DNA of 64,000 nucleotides from Novosphingobium sp. (GCA_024236175.1 JACKKY010000004.1:446501-510500); one strand, 5' to 3'. Counted from the stretch's first letter, positions 46,418 through 55,784 are shown. Made by a program: numbers and translations. Notes: a model not told the origin generated them from the letters alone.

Positions 46418-47277
46418 TGGCGCGGACCGGCGAATTCGTCACCAGGGACGGTTGCCGCCTCAACTACCGGCTGCGCGGAAACGGCCCGCTGATCGCGCTG
46501 ACGCCGGGCGGGCGCGAAGCCGGCGAGGCAGTCGCTTCGCTGGCCGACGCGCTGGCGCAAGGAGCCACCGTGCTCACATGGGACCGGCGCAATGCCGGGG
46601 CCAGCGACCTGTTCTTCGGCGGCGAGCTTTCCGAAGCGGAGCTCTGGGCCGAAGACCTGGCCGACCTGATCGAGCACCTTGGAAAGGGTCCCGCATGGCT
46701 GGCAGGCGGCTCCGCAGGGTGCCGCACTTCGGTGATCTCGGCCCTGCGGCGACCCGAAACGGCGCGCGGCCTGATCCTGTGGTCGGCTTCCGGCGGCGAA
46801 TATGCCTGCCAGTTCCTCGGCTTCAGCTATCACGTGCCCTACATCATGGCGGCGCAGCGCGCGGGCATGGCGGCGGTTGCCGAAACGCCTTTCTTCGCCG
46901 ACAGGATCGCCGCCAACCCCGCCAATCGAGAACGCCTGCTGTCGCTTGATCAGGACGAGTTCGTGGCGGTGATGCGGCGGTGGAACCGCGCCTTTTATTA
47001 CGACCCCGCCGAGACGCTGACCGGCGCAGCCGACGAAGCGCTCAAGACCATCGCCGTGCCGACACTGATCTTCGAGGGGAATGACGACGTCCACGCGCCC
47101 GAAGTCGCCCGGCGCATGGCCGAACTGATCCCGGGCAACACCTTCCTCCCCTCCCCGTGGTCCAACGAGGACTGGCTGGACAAGTTCACCGGAAGGAAAA
47201 CCGGCTCCGTCTTCGAGCTCTACCCGCTGCTGGCACCTGCCATCCTCGATTTCGTGAAGCGCAGCGAGGCGGCCTGA
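46417..47277 (+). CDS. Alpha/beta hydrolase
   Basis: The 286-residue protein has the nucleophile elbow AGGSAGCR and the framework LTWDRRNAGASDLFFGG, typical of alpha/beta hydrolases. An Asp is present in EGNDDVHAP. The usual late G-H is not visible: the corresponding stretch is TFLPSPWSNEDWLDKF. Either another His serves or activity is altered; His in DDVHAP is a candidate. It overlaps the GMC gene by one base, so it is translationally coupled. Confidence 0.85.
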   Translation: MARTGEFVTRDGCRLNYRLRGNGPLIALTPGGREAGEAVASLADALAQGATVLTWDRRNAGASDLFFGGELSEAELWAEDLADLIEHLGKGPAWLAGGSAGCRTSVISALRRPETARGLILWSASGGEYACQFLGFSYHVPYIMAAQRAGMAAVAETPFFADRIAANPANRERLLSLDQDEFVAVMRRWNRAFYYDPAETLTGAADEALKTIAVPTLIFEGNDDVHAPEVARRMAELIPGNTFLPSPWSNEDWLDKFTGRKTGSVFELYPLLAPAILDFVKRSEAA

Positions 47278-47381
47278 CCGGGCCCACCATCCGAAAGCGG
47301 CTTGACTTCCTCAGCCTGGTCGAGACCTTGCAAGGAACTCGACCGGCCAATGCAGACCTGTCGAGCGGGAGGAGGCCACCG

Positions 47382-48329
47382 ATGTCGGCAAATAGCAAAC
47401 GCTTTGACCTGCCGCTGCCGTTCGGCTGGTTTGCAGTCGCGCGCTCCGATGAACTCGCTGCGGGCGATATCCGGCCGCTGGAATACTGCGAGAGCGAGTT
47501 TGTGCTCTGGCGGGGAGAAGACGGAACCGCTCGCGCTCTGGATGCCTACTGCCCTCATCTGGGCGCCCATCTCGGCTACGAAAGCGCCGTTGTCGGCAAC
47601 GACCTGCGCTGCCCCTTCCATCACTGGCATTTCGCCGGTGACGGCACGGTCACGGACATTCCCTATGCCAAGGTGATCCCGCCCAAGCTCAAGCGCCCCT
47701 GCGACAGGGCATGGCCGGTCTACGAGGACATGGGCATGATCTTTGTGTGGTGGCATCCGCACAAGGCGGCCCCGCTATGGGAACTGACGCCCGTGACCGA
47801 GATCGCGGACGAGAAATGGGAAGCCACCGAATACAAGGAATGGATCGTCGACATCCCGATCCAGGAGTTGACCGAAAACGGGGCGGACATCGCCCATTTC
47901 GCTCCGCTGCACGGCACCAAGTCGCCGCCGGTCCCGGAATTCAAGGCGGACGGCTACACGCGATACAGCTCGGTCTCGACCAAGATGCCGACCCCGAAAG
48001 GCATCGTCGACGGCAAGATCACCGTCCGCGCGCCTGGCCCGGGCGTTTCGTTCACGCGCTTTCACGGCATCACCGAAATGCTGCTGATGCAGATGCACAC
48101 GCCGATCGATTCCGGCCACACGCTGCTTCGGCACCAGTATTACATCCCTTCAGCGCTTGAGGAGAGCAAGGTCAACGTCACCAAGGCACTGGTCCGGGAA
48201 ACTTCCCGCCAGATCGAGCAGGACATCGCGATCTGGAAGCACAAGAAGTACCTGAAAGAACCCACGCTGGTGAACGGCGACGGCCCGATCCTCGCCTATC
48301 GCGAGTTCTTCAGCCGCTACTATGCGTAG
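47382..48329 (+). CDS. Rieske oxygenase of the KshA / DAF-36-like type
   Basis: The 315-residue protein starts at the ATG at 47382, preceded by GGGAGGAGG. Rieske ligands are Cys57, His59, Cys77 and His80. The catalytic iron site reads ENGADIAHFAPLHG with Asn166, Asp169, His172 and His177, the pattern of 3-ketosteroid 9-alpha-hydroxylase oxygenase and cholesterol 7-desaturases rather than of benzoate or naphthalene dioxygenases. This suggests a polycyclic alicyclic substrate. No reductase gene is nearby. It is followed by the LLM oxidoreductase gene 18 bases downstream. Confidence 0.9.
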   Translation: MSANSKRFDLPLPFGWFAVARSDELAAGDIRPLEYCESEFVLWRGEDGTARALDAYCPHLGAHLGYESAVVGNDLRCPFHHWHFAGDGTVTDIPYAKVIPPKLKRPCDRAWPVYEDMGMIFVWWHPHKAAPLWELTPVTEIADEKWEATEYKEWIVDIPIQELTENGADIAHFAPLHGTKSPPVPEFKADGYTRYSSVSTKMPTPKGIVDGKITVRAPGPGVSFTRFHGITEMLLMQMHTPIDSGHTLLRHQYYIPSALEESKVNVTKALVRETSRQIEQDIAIWKHKKYLKEPTLVNGDGPILAYREFFSRYYA

Positions 48330-48347
48330 GCGCCCCGGACCGCAGCC

Positions 48348-49262
48348 ATGAAGTTCACCCTCGAGTTTCCCGTCAACGTCGTCGATCCCCCGGGGGAATT
48401 CCAGTCGATGCCCGCGATCCGCGAGATGGCCGAAGCGCTGGAGCAGGCGGGCATCGATGCCTGCTATGTCACCGATCACCCGGCGCCGGATTCAAACTGG
48501 CTTAAGGCTGCGTTCGGCCACGATGCGCTGGATCCCTTCGCCGGGCTTGCCTTCGTTGCCGCGGCAAGCAGCAAGCTGTTGCTCCACACCAACATCGTCG
48601 TGCTGCCATATCGCAATCCCTTCGTGACCGCGAAAGCCGCCGCGACCGTCCACGTGCTTTCGGGCGGGCGGCTGATACTCGGCGTCGGCATCGGCTACCA
48701 GAAAGTGGAATTCGAAGCGCTCGGCAGCGACTTTCATCGCCGGGGCAAGCTCACCGACGAGGCACTTGCGGCAATTCGTGCGGCCTGGACTGGAGGCGGG
48801 GTCGAGATAAGCGGATCGGGCTTCAGGGCCCAGGGCGTCGAGCCCCGCCCCGCCCCGAACCCGCCCCCACCGATCTGGATCGGTGGGGGCAGCGAAAAGG
48901 CGCTGGACCGGGCGGCGCAATGGGGCGATGGCTGGTGCCCGTTCTACGCCGCGCCGGGCATGAACAAGATCAACCAGGATGCCGGTATTCAGTCGATCGA
49001 ACATCTGCGCGAGCAGATCGCCCGGCTGCAGGAGAAGCGCGCGGCGCTGGGGAAGACCGCTCCGTTCGACATCGCGCTGGGCCCGCGGATGCGCATCAAG
49101 CGGGCCGACGCAGCGAGCGCGCAACGCTTCCTTGACGAAATCGGGCCGCTGCAGGAAGCCGGCGTCAGCTGGGCGACTGTTGAAATGATCCATCCCAGCC
49201 GCGCCGAGTATATCGAACTGGTGCATTGGTTCGGCGAAGAAGTGGTCGCGAAGACGCGATAG
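48348..49262 (+). CDS. LLM-class (luciferase-like, F420-type) oxidoreductase
   Basis: The 304-residue protein has the luciferase-like barrel signature: DACYVTDHPAPDSNW, LLLHTNIVVLPYRNPFVTAKAAATVHVLSGGRLILGVGIGYQKVEF and PPPIWIGGGSEKALDRAAQWGDGW, split here for length by Gly-rich turns. It resembles the TIGR03619 group annotated as F420-dependent, although sphingomonads are not well known for F420, so FMN could be the cofactor. It probably reduces or oxygenates a ketone or alkene intermediate next to the Rieske step. Confidence 0.88.
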   Translation: MKFTLEFPVNVVDPPGEFQSMPAIREMAEALEQAGIDACYVTDHPAPDSNWLKAAFGHDALDPFAGLAFVAAASSKLLLHTNIVVLPYRNPFVTAKAAATVHVLSGGRLILGVGIGYQKVEFEALGSDFHRRGKLTDEALAAIRAAWTGGGVEISGSGFRAQGVEPRPAPNPPPPIWIGGGSEKALDRAAQWGDGWCPFYAAPGMNKINQDAGIQSIEHLREQIARLQEKRAALGKTAPFDIALGPRMRIKRADAASAQRFLDEIGPLQEAGVSWATVEMIHPSRAEYIELVHWFGEEVVAKTR

Positions 49263-49311
49263 TGGTGCGGCGTCCGCCCTTTTCATCCGGGTGGCGCAGG
49301 AGGGAGAGAGC

Positions 49312-50115
49312 ATGACCGAACGCCGAGTGGCGCTGTTGCAGAGGGCGGGGTCGTTCGCCAATCCGTGCCTGGCGCGTCGTCTCGCAAGGGCGGGGCACGA
49401 TCTTGTGCTTCATGCACCGCGAGAGGGGATGGTGGAGGAACTTCTCGATCTTGGCGCTGGTGTCGAAGTGGTCGGCGAAGATGCGGTGCCGCTGGACGGC
49501 CCGGAATCCGACACCACGCCGGAAGGCGCGCGGGCGCTCGTCGAACGCGCGCTGGCGCGATTCGGCAGGCTCGATGCGGCCGCCCTGCTCCCGCCGCGCG
49601 GGAAGGAGAGCGAAGTCGGCTCGATCCGGGGCCGGCTGTTGGACGCGCCGGTCGAGCATATCAACGCGATGGGAAACTATCTTGAAGTCACCTGCCATAT
49701 CCTGCGCGCCGTGATCCCGGCGATGCAGGAACGCGGCGGGCAGATTCTCGTGTTCACCAGCGATTCCGGCGCGCGGCCGGAAGCCGGCTGGTCGCTCTAC
49801 GGCGCGGCGCGGGCCGGTCAGAATTTCCTGATCCGCGCCGTCGCGCTCGAACATGCGGCTGACGGGATCTGCATCAACGCGATGGGTTCCAAGAACGCGA
49901 TCTCGGCGGGTTTCCCCTACTGCCCGCCCGGGCACGCCACCGACGAGGCGGTGATACTCGGCGAATGGTCTAAGCCGCTGGTCGCCGAGACGCCGTTGGG
50001 CAGACTTGGGACAATGGAGGAACTCGCGGCTTTCGCCTGCGTGCTGCTCGACGGCAGCAACCGCTTCCAGACCGCCCAGTATTTCTCCTTTTCCGGCGGC
50101 TGGAGCGAGCTCTAG
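49312..50115 (+). CDS. Divergent SDR-fold protein with altered catalytic and cofactor motifs
   Basis: The 267-residue protein (ATG at 49312 behind GAGGGAGAGAG) keeps the SDR framework: GRLDAAALLPP, QILVFTSDSGARPEAGWSLYG and the C-terminal FSFSGGWSEL. The TGxxxGxG cofactor loop is replaced by LQRAGSFANPCLARRLA, and the catalytic YxxxK is YGAAR, with Arg for Lys. The Ser 13 residues before the Tyr is kept. This resembles SDR-like proteins without ordinary dehydrogenase activity. It ends a plus-strand series and faces the convergent acyl-CoA synthetase gene. Confidence 0.82.
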   Translation: MTERRVALLQRAGSFANPCLARRLARAGHDLVLHAPREGMVEELLDLGAGVEVVGEDAVPLDGPESDTTPEGARALVERALARFGRLDAAALLPPRGKESEVGSIRGRLLDAPVEHINAMGNYLEVTCHILRAVIPAMQERGGQILVFTSDSGARPEAGWSLYGAARAGQNFLIRAVALEHAADGICINAMGSKNAISAGFPYCPPGHATDEAVILGEWSKPLVAETPLGRLGTMEELAAFACVLLDGSNRFQTAQYFSFSGGWSEL

Positions 50116-50157
50116 GGCAGCATCAAACCGGGTTGCCGCCAGCCGGCGAACCGCTCA

Positions 50158-51729
50158 TCACCCGCCATCGGCGAACATCGCCTCCACATCCACCTTGCGG
50201 ATCTTGCCCGACGGCGTGAGCGGGAAGCTTTCGACGAAAAGCCAGCGGCGCGGCACCTTGAAATGCGCGATGCGGCTCGCCGCGTGATTTTCCAGTTCCC
50301 CGGCACCGGGCGAAAACCCCTCGCGAAGCTGGACCGCCGCGCCGACCACCTGGCCCCAGCGCTCGTCGGCTATCGGTACCACGGCAGCGCCTTGAACGGC
50401 GGGATGCTCGAGCAGGCAGTCCTCGACCTCGGCCGGATAGATGTTCTCGCCGCCGCGAATGATGACTTCGCGGGCTCTGCCGCTGATGCGCAGATAGCCG
50501 TTCTCGTCTATCGAACCGAGATCGCCGGTATGCAGGAAGCCTTCGGCATCGATCGTCTGGGCAGTGGCTTCGGGCATCCGGTAATAGCCTTCCATGACGA
50601 CGGGCCCGCGCACGCAGACCTCTCCGGTCTCGCCCACAGCCAAAGTCTCGCCGTCCTGCAGTCCGCAAATCCTGACTTCGACGTGAGGCGCCGGCCGGCC
50701 GACGGTTTCGGAAATCGCCTGCGCACTGTCGTTCGGCATCGTCGCGCTGATGAGCGGACATTCCGACTGGGCGTAGGTTACGATCACCGGCGCGGCGAAT
50801 TCGCGCATCAGCCGTTCGATCAGGGGCCGCGGCACCTGCGCACCGCCCGAGCCGATCGATCGCACCGCGAAGCTGCCGGGCCGCCACTCCGGCTGCTCGG
50901 CCAGCGACAGGATCATCGTCGGCACGCCGCCGATCCGCGTCGCACCGCATTCGCGCATCATCCGCAGGTATTCGCCGGGGTCGAAGCGATGCATCACCAC
51001 ATAGCAGGCGCCCGTGGTCATCGCGCCAAGAACCATGCTGATCGCGCCGCCCATGTGATTGAGCGGGATGGGATTGAGCCAGACGTCGCTTTCGTCCCCG
51101 CCGGCGAGCTGCGTGCGGAGCCAGCCGCCGTTGAGCGCGGCGCGATGCGACAGCGCGGCGCCTTTCGCCCTGCCGGTGGTGCCGGACGTGAACTGGATCA
51201 GGAACAGGTCGGTGGGCCGGACGGGAGGCGAAGGAACGGGGCTGCACTGGCTTGCGAGCTTGCGCAGGTTGGCCAGGGGATAGGTCCGTTCCTGTCCGAC
51301 AATCGCCCTCGCGCGCTCCATCAGAGACACACCGCGGGTATCCCGGTCCGCCAGCAGCAGGGCCGGCGCGGTGAGGTCCAGCGCATGGCGACATTCATGG
51401 TCGGTCCATGCCGGATTCCATGAAGCGACGACCATGCCGGCTTTCGCGCAGCCATATTCCAGGAGGACCCAGTCGACCGAATTGCGCGACCAGATGCCGA
51501 CGCGATCGCCGGGCGCGGCGCGCTCGAGCAGCCAGGCGGCAACCCGATCGGCTTCATCGAGCAATTGGCGGTAGGACATCGTCTCGATGCCGCCCTCGCC
51601 CGACCAGACCAGCGCAGGACGGTCGGCAAAGCGCTCCGCCATCTGCCGCAGCGTGTCGCCGACAGTGCCATCGATGAGATCGATCGAAGTATCGGGCGGG
51701 ATGTGCGCCGCACCACGCTCGTTGCTCAT
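50158..51729 (-). CDS. AMP-binding acyl-CoA synthetase
   Basis: The 523-residue enzyme starts at the ATG at 51729 (GGAGG upstream). It has the P-loop FTSGTTGRAKG (180-190), the YAQSECPLIS segment before the A5 motif, HTGDLGSIDENGY and the catalytic C-terminal Lys in PSGKIRK. It adenylates a carboxylic acid and forms its CoA thioester, the likely entry of a pathway acid into beta-oxidation-type steps. The substrate cannot be told. It is the last gene of a minus-strand series. Confidence 0.93.
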   Translation of the reverse strand: MSNERGAAHIPPDTSIDLIDGTVGDTLRQMAERFADRPALVWSGEGGIETMSYRQLLDEADRVAAWLLERAAPGDRVGIWSRNSVDWVLLEYGCAKAGMVVASWNPAWTDHECRHALDLTAPALLLADRDTRGVSLMERARAIVGQERTYPLANLRKLASQCSPVPSPPVRPTDLFLIQFTSGTTGRAKGAALSHRAALNGGWLRTQLAGGDESDVWLNPIPLNHMGGAISMVLGAMTTGACYVVMHRFDPGEYLRMMRECGATRIGGVPTMILSLAEQPEWRPGSFAVRSIGSGGAQVPRPLIERLMREFAAPVIVTYAQSECPLISATMPNDSAQAISETVGRPAPHVEVRICGLQDGETLAVGETGEVCVRGPVVMEGYYRMPEATAQTIDAEGFLHTGDLGSIDENGYLRISGRAREVIIRGGENIYPAEVEDCLLEHPAVQGAAVVPIADERWGQVVGAAVQLREGFSPGAGELENHAASRIAHFKVPRRWLFVESFPLTPSGKIRKVDVEAMFADGG

Positions 51730-51799
51730 CCAGCGTTCCTCCCCGGACACGACTGCACGCCGGCATCCTGTTGCGAATGGCGAACGGGCCTTGTCAGCG

Positions 51800-52918
51800 T
51801 CACTCGCCAGCCGGCAGATCGACCTTCGCTATGCAATGGCTCCGCACCGACCCCAGCCACAGCGCATCCTCCGTCCTGAGGCCGATCGTGGCAACGCCGA
51901 AATGCCTGGTTCCGGTACCGTCGAAAATCTCCGTGACTTCGTAGGTTACCGGGTCGATCTCGGCCGACTTGTAGTCGAGCGCGCAAGCGGGATTGTTGGT
52001 CATCACGCAGACGGAGACCGCTTCTTCGCTCGCGGTATGGCCCGTCGCCACGAGCTTGCCGTTGAACCCGTAGCGGATGTTGTCGGGATGGAAACCGAGC
52101 CTGATTTCGTGTGCCTTGCCCAGACCGGGGTCGAGAGGCATGTGCGTCACACTCGCGCCGGGCCAGGAATTGACATAGGCCCACTTTCCGTCGGCAGACA
52201 GTTCGATGCCGTTGTTCCCCAGCAATGCGCTGTTCGGCACCTTCTTCCAGCCAGCCCCGGGCGACCAGGTGAAGACCGCACCATATTTCATCGCTTCCCG
52301 CACCTGTTCCATATCCCCGGAAGCTTCCGGCATGCCGTTTGCGGCGATGTCGGCGAAATTGGGAACCGCGAAGTCGCCGGCATAGGATGCCGACATGACG
52401 ACGCTCCCGTCCGGCCGGGCGGCCACGGAGTTGGGCATCGATTTCCCGGGACTGATGATGCAACCGATCCAGCCGACCTGCGGCCCACCGTCGTCCATGG
52501 CGATCTCGAACACCTCGATCGATTCGCGGCCGCCGTGGTTGACCACGTAGAGGTTGTAGGTGCCGTCCGGATTGGATTTCAGGCCGAGGCCGTGAGCCGA
52601 GAACTGAACCGGATCGGCGGGCCCGGGACATGCATCGTAGGGGGCTCGCGCCTCCACCCCGTCGGCCACGTCCAGGACCAGTTTCCGCCCGGTCGCGGTC
52701 TCGCGGTGAAACAGGTAGAGGCCGCCTTTCTGGAAGAAGGCGTCGCCGATACCCGAGCCGACGATCCATGGGCTGTCCGGCAGGGCCACCATGTCTTCCA
52801 CGTTCTCGAAGCCGCAAATCAGCCTGTCCGGTTCAGCGGCGGCAACGATCTGCGCAGTGCAAAGAGCGGCAGCGCTGGCGACCCAGCCGAGCCTCGCGGC
52901 GGTGTTCATTGGCTTCAT
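51800..52918 (-). CDS. Secreted SMP-30/gluconolactonase-like beta-propeller protein
   Basis: The 372-residue product starts at the ATG at 52918 (GGAGGGAGC upstream) with a signal peptide ending IVAAAEP. The body contains repeated beta-propeller-like strands with NPDGTYNLYVVNHGGRESIEVFEI and NSVAARPDGSVVMSASY, and resembles SMP-30/strictosidine synthase-type proteins; related proteins are arylesterases or lactonases. It has six Cys in the mature part, possibly forming disulfides. It lies 71 bases upstream of the acyl-CoA synthetase gene on the same strand. Confidence 0.75.
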   Translation of the reverse strand: MKPMNTAARLGWVASAAALCTAQIVAAAEPDRLICGFENVEDMVALPDSPWIVGSGIGDAFFQKGGLYLFHRETATGRKLVLDVADGVEARAPYDACPGPADPVQFSAHGLGLKSNPDGTYNLYVVNHGGRESIEVFEIAMDDGGPQVGWIGCIISPGKSMPNSVAARPDGSVVMSASYAGDFAVPNFADIAANGMPEASGDMEQVREAMKYGAVFTWSPGAGWKKVPNSALLGNNGIELSADGKWAYVNSWPGASVTHMPLDPGLGKAHEIRLGFHPDNIRYGFNGKLVATGHTASEEAVSVCVMTNNPACALDYKSAEIDPVTYEVTEIFDGTGTRHFGVATIGLRTEDALWLGSVRSHCIAKVDLPAGE

Positions 52919-53035
52919 GACTGCTCCCTCCAGGCGATCTCTCTCGGTCCCGGCTTTATCCCGGTTCGCCTTTCCACATAGACCGCGGCTCGGTCGGCTC
53001 CAACCCTTCGCCCCCGCCAAGTCGTGCCGGGCGGC

Positions 53036-54610
53036 TCAGTGCATGGCCGCCGGAGCAGCGCCGGGCGCCAGGGGACGAAGGAAGAGGACCAGCGGCATCG
53101 TTACAAGCCCCACCAGGCAAAGCGCCAGATAGAGGTCGTTGAAGGTCATGGTCAGCGCCTGGACGAGGATTTGCGCATCCAGCGCCCGGTAGGCTGCCGA
53201 CAGCCCGTCAAGTCCCCCTCCCAGAAACGCGGCCATCTCGGCCAGCGCCTGCTGCACATCGAACCCGTTGGCGCCGATCGATTCGTTGAGCCGCCAGTGG
53301 TGGAACTCCAGTCTTTGCTCCTGGAAGCTCGCGATGGCGGCAAGCCCGATCGACCCTCCGAGATTTCGCGAAACCGAGATCAGGCTGTTGCCTTCCGCCG
53401 CATCCTCGACGGACACCGACGAAATGACCGTCTGCTGCAGGGGAATGGCCGAAAGCGTCGTGCCGATGCCGTAAAGCAACTGGGTGGGAAGGAAGTCGGC
53501 GCCGACCCAGTCGGCGGTCAGTCCGCTGGCGAGATAGGCGGCAAAGGATACCGAAAGGATCGCACCGGCCACGATGAGCCTCGTATCGATCCGGGCGACC
53601 ATCAACGGATAGATGAATGCGGCGGGGACGGCGACGAGCCCCGAAATGAAAGCCACCTGCCCCGCCTGCAATGCATTGTAGCCGGCAAGCGCTGCAAGGA
53701 ACTGCGGCGTGAGGAAAAGCGTGCTGTAAAGAAGCATGCCGACGACGCCCATCAGCGCAATGGCAGATCCCAGATTCCTGTCCCGCAAGAGCGACAGTTT
53801 GAGCACCGGACGCCGGGAGCGAATCTGGCCGATGGCGACAAGGACGAAACCAACCACGCTCGCGATGGCAAGTTGCCAGATGAGCGCAGATTCGAACCAG
53901 TGCTTGCGGTGCCCTTCTTCGAGCAGCGTGGTGACCGAGCCCAGCCCGATTACCATACCCGCAATCCCGAACCAGTCGGCACTGCGGAGTTCCGACGGAT
54001 TCGCGGGCGATCGAGGGATGGCTATCATGATGAGCACGATCTGGAGCATGCAGATCGGCACGTTCATGAAGAAGGCGAGATGCCAGCTGAAGTTCTCGGT
54101 CAGCCAGCCGCCAAGCAGCGGGCCGGCGATCGGACCGAGCAGCGCGGCCATCGCGGTGATCGCCAGCCCGACGGCCTGTTGCGCGGGAGGCAATCGGGTG
54201 GCGACGATCGTCAGGCTGGTGGGGATGAGGATGCCCCCGGCCATGCCCTGCCCCACCCGGCCGAAAATCATCGTGGCGAGATCCGGAGCAAAACCGCAAA
54301 CCACCGAGAAGAAGGTGAAAAGGGTCGTGCTGGCAAGCAGCAGACGCCTCATCCCCAGCAGGCGTTCCAGCCAGGCCGTCAGCGGTATCGTGACGATCTC
54401 CGCGATAAGATAGGACGTGCCGACCCAGGTTCCCTCGCTCGGCGTTGCGCCTATCTCGCCCTGGATGACCGGCAGGGATGCATTGACGATCGAGACGTCC
54501 ACCAGCGCCATCAGGGCACCGATCGTGCCCGCCGACACCGCAAGCCAGTCCGAGAAGCTTGCCTTCCTGGAAGTTCCGGACAGAGACGCTTCTGTGGGGA
54601 CCGTGGCCAC
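53036..54610 (-). CDS. DHA2-family (EmrB/QacA) MFS transporter
   Basis: The 524-residue protein has 14 predicted membrane helices and the DHA2 motif C region (IGPIAGPLLGGWLTENFSWHLAFFMNVP-like, seen around residue 165) with DVSIVNASLPVIQGEIG at helix 1. The start is a GTG at 54610. These proteins export drugs or lipophilic compounds with protons. No membrane-fusion EmrA-type gene is adjacent. It may export a toxic intermediate or substrate. It is 45 bases from the upstream gene on the same strand. Confidence 0.9.
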   Translation of the reverse strand: MATVPTEASLSGTSRKASFSDWLAVSAGTIGALMALVDVSIVNASLPVIQGEIGATPSEGTWVGTSYLIAEIVTIPLTAWLERLLGMRRLLLASTTLFTFFSVVCGFAPDLATMIFGRVGQGMAGGILIPTSLTIVATRLPPAQQAVGLAITAMAALLGPIAGPLLGGWLTENFSWHLAFFMNVPICMLQIVLIMIAIPRSPANPSELRSADWFGIAGMVIGLGSVTTLLEEGHRKHWFESALIWQLAIASVVGFVLVAIGQIRSRRPVLKLSLLRDRNLGSAIALMGVVGMLLYSTLFLTPQFLAALAGYNALQAGQVAFISGLVAVPAAFIYPLMVARIDTRLIVAGAILSVSFAAYLASGLTADWVGADFLPTQLLYGIGTTLSAIPLQQTVISSVSVEDAAEGNSLISVSRNLGGSIGLAAIASFQEQRLEFHHWRLNESIGANGFDVQQALAEMAAFLGGGLDGLSAAYRALDAQILVQALTMTFNDLYLALCLVGLVTMPLVLFLRPLAPGAAPAAMH

Positions 54611-54654
54611 CTACGCCGTGCTCCCGGAGTGACGCTGGCGCGCGAGGAGCACTG

Positions 54655-55758
54655 TCAGAAGCGATCCACGAGGTGTGAGTTCCGCCCGTCCGCATCGAGG
54701 CGGCGCGCCACGAGATAGCCCGCCCCCATCCAGCCGCGGCGCGTCCACTTGCCGAACGACAGCCGTGTTCCGGGCGAGCCCGAGGCCGCGGGAAGCATCT
54801 TGATCCTTTCGAGCGCTTCCTTGACGCCGCGCGGCGTCAGGGGATGGGCGTCGGCGAAGGCCTGGACCAGAACCGTCGCCAGATCGCGATTGACGACTGG
54901 CACGCAGTATTCCGGCCGGCGGCCGAAGGCCTTCTCGAACTCGTCGAGGAAGCGCTGGCCGAGTTCGTTACCCTCGTCGTACTGGTCGAGTCCGGTCCAT
55001 CCCAGGATCGCCTGCCACATGACCGGATTGACCCAGGCGTTCTGAAACGCTGTTCCCATGAAGCGCGGCGGGTCCCAGCCGAGCGCGGCCAGCGCCGGAT
55101 TGACGTGGACAACGCCGAACCCGAAACCGCAGTGGACGAGCGCGTCGGGCTTCGCATCATGGAGCCGGCTCACCGCCTCGCCCACGTCCTGCGCCGTCTG
55201 AGCGATGAATTCCTCGCGAACGATCCGGATGCCTTCCGCGCGGCAGGCCTTGCGGAAATGGCGGATGTAGCTTTCCCCGATGAGCGACTGTTCGATCATC
55301 GCGCCGACCGTCTTGTGCCCCTGTCTGGCCAGCAGGCTTGCCCAGAACACCGGCTCGTCCGTCATCGATCCCTGCGGCAGCGCGAAGGTCCATTCCCCAA
55401 GCCAGTCGTCGGTGCCGCACACGCTTATGGCGGGCACGTGAAAGCGCGCCTCGATCGCCTCGCGCACCGGCACTGCGTTGTCGGTAATGGCCGGGCCGAA
55501 CACCGCGAGGCAGCCCTCGTCGACCAGTTCGCCATAGGCGTCGATCACCGCCTTGACGGTGCCTTTGGGCAGGCCCTCGACTTCCTTGAAGACGATCTCG
55601 ACCGGCCTGTCGATTAGCCCCGATTCCAGCGCCTGCGCGAACACGAGTTCGAACGTTCCGGTCAGGTCCTGCCGGTTTTCCTCCGGAAAGCCCGGCGGGA
55701 GCTTGAAATCGAACAGATAGCCCAGCTTGATGGGCTCGGCGCTGCTTTCGTATGACAT
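54655..55758 (-). CDS. Leaderless periplasmic-binding-protein (LIV-type) homologue
   Basis: The 367-residue protein matches the branched-chain amino-acid-type substrate-binding family: IKLGYLFDFKLPPG, VIDAYGELVDEGCLAVFGPAITDNAVPVREAIEAR, GHKTVGAMIEQSLIGESYIRHF and RFMGTAFQNAW. The ATG at 55758, behind GGGGGGAGAG, is followed directly by the mature fold: there is no signal peptide. No LIV permease or ATPase genes are present. It therefore probably acts in the cytoplasm, as a sensor or ligand-binding subunit, or has lost export. It sits between the Mo hydroxylase and the exporter. Confidence 0.85.
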   Translation of the reverse strand: MSYESSAEPIKLGYLFDFKLPPGFPEENRQDLTGTFELVFAQALESGLIDRPVEIVFKEVEGLPKGTVKAVIDAYGELVDEGCLAVFGPAITDNAVPVREAIEARFHVPAISVCGTDDWLGEWTFALPQGSMTDEPVFWASLLARQGHKTVGAMIEQSLIGESYIRHFRKACRAEGIRIVREEFIAQTAQDVGEAVSRLHDAKPDALVHCGFGFGVVHVNPALAALGWDPPRFMGTAFQNAWVNPVMWQAILGWTGLDQYDEGNELGQRFLDEFEKAFGRRPEYCVPVVNRDLATVLVQAFADAHPLTPRGVKEALERIKMLPAASGSPGTRLSFGKWTRRGWMGAGYLVARRLDADGRNSHLVDRF

Positions 55759-55784
55759 CGACCGGCTCTCCCCCCTTGGGTCGG

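Noticed and set aside
53024..54718. Plus-strand frame of over 560 codons, Arg/Gly/Asp-rich
   Set aside because: Antisense shadow of the DHA2 transporter gene, with low-complexity composition.
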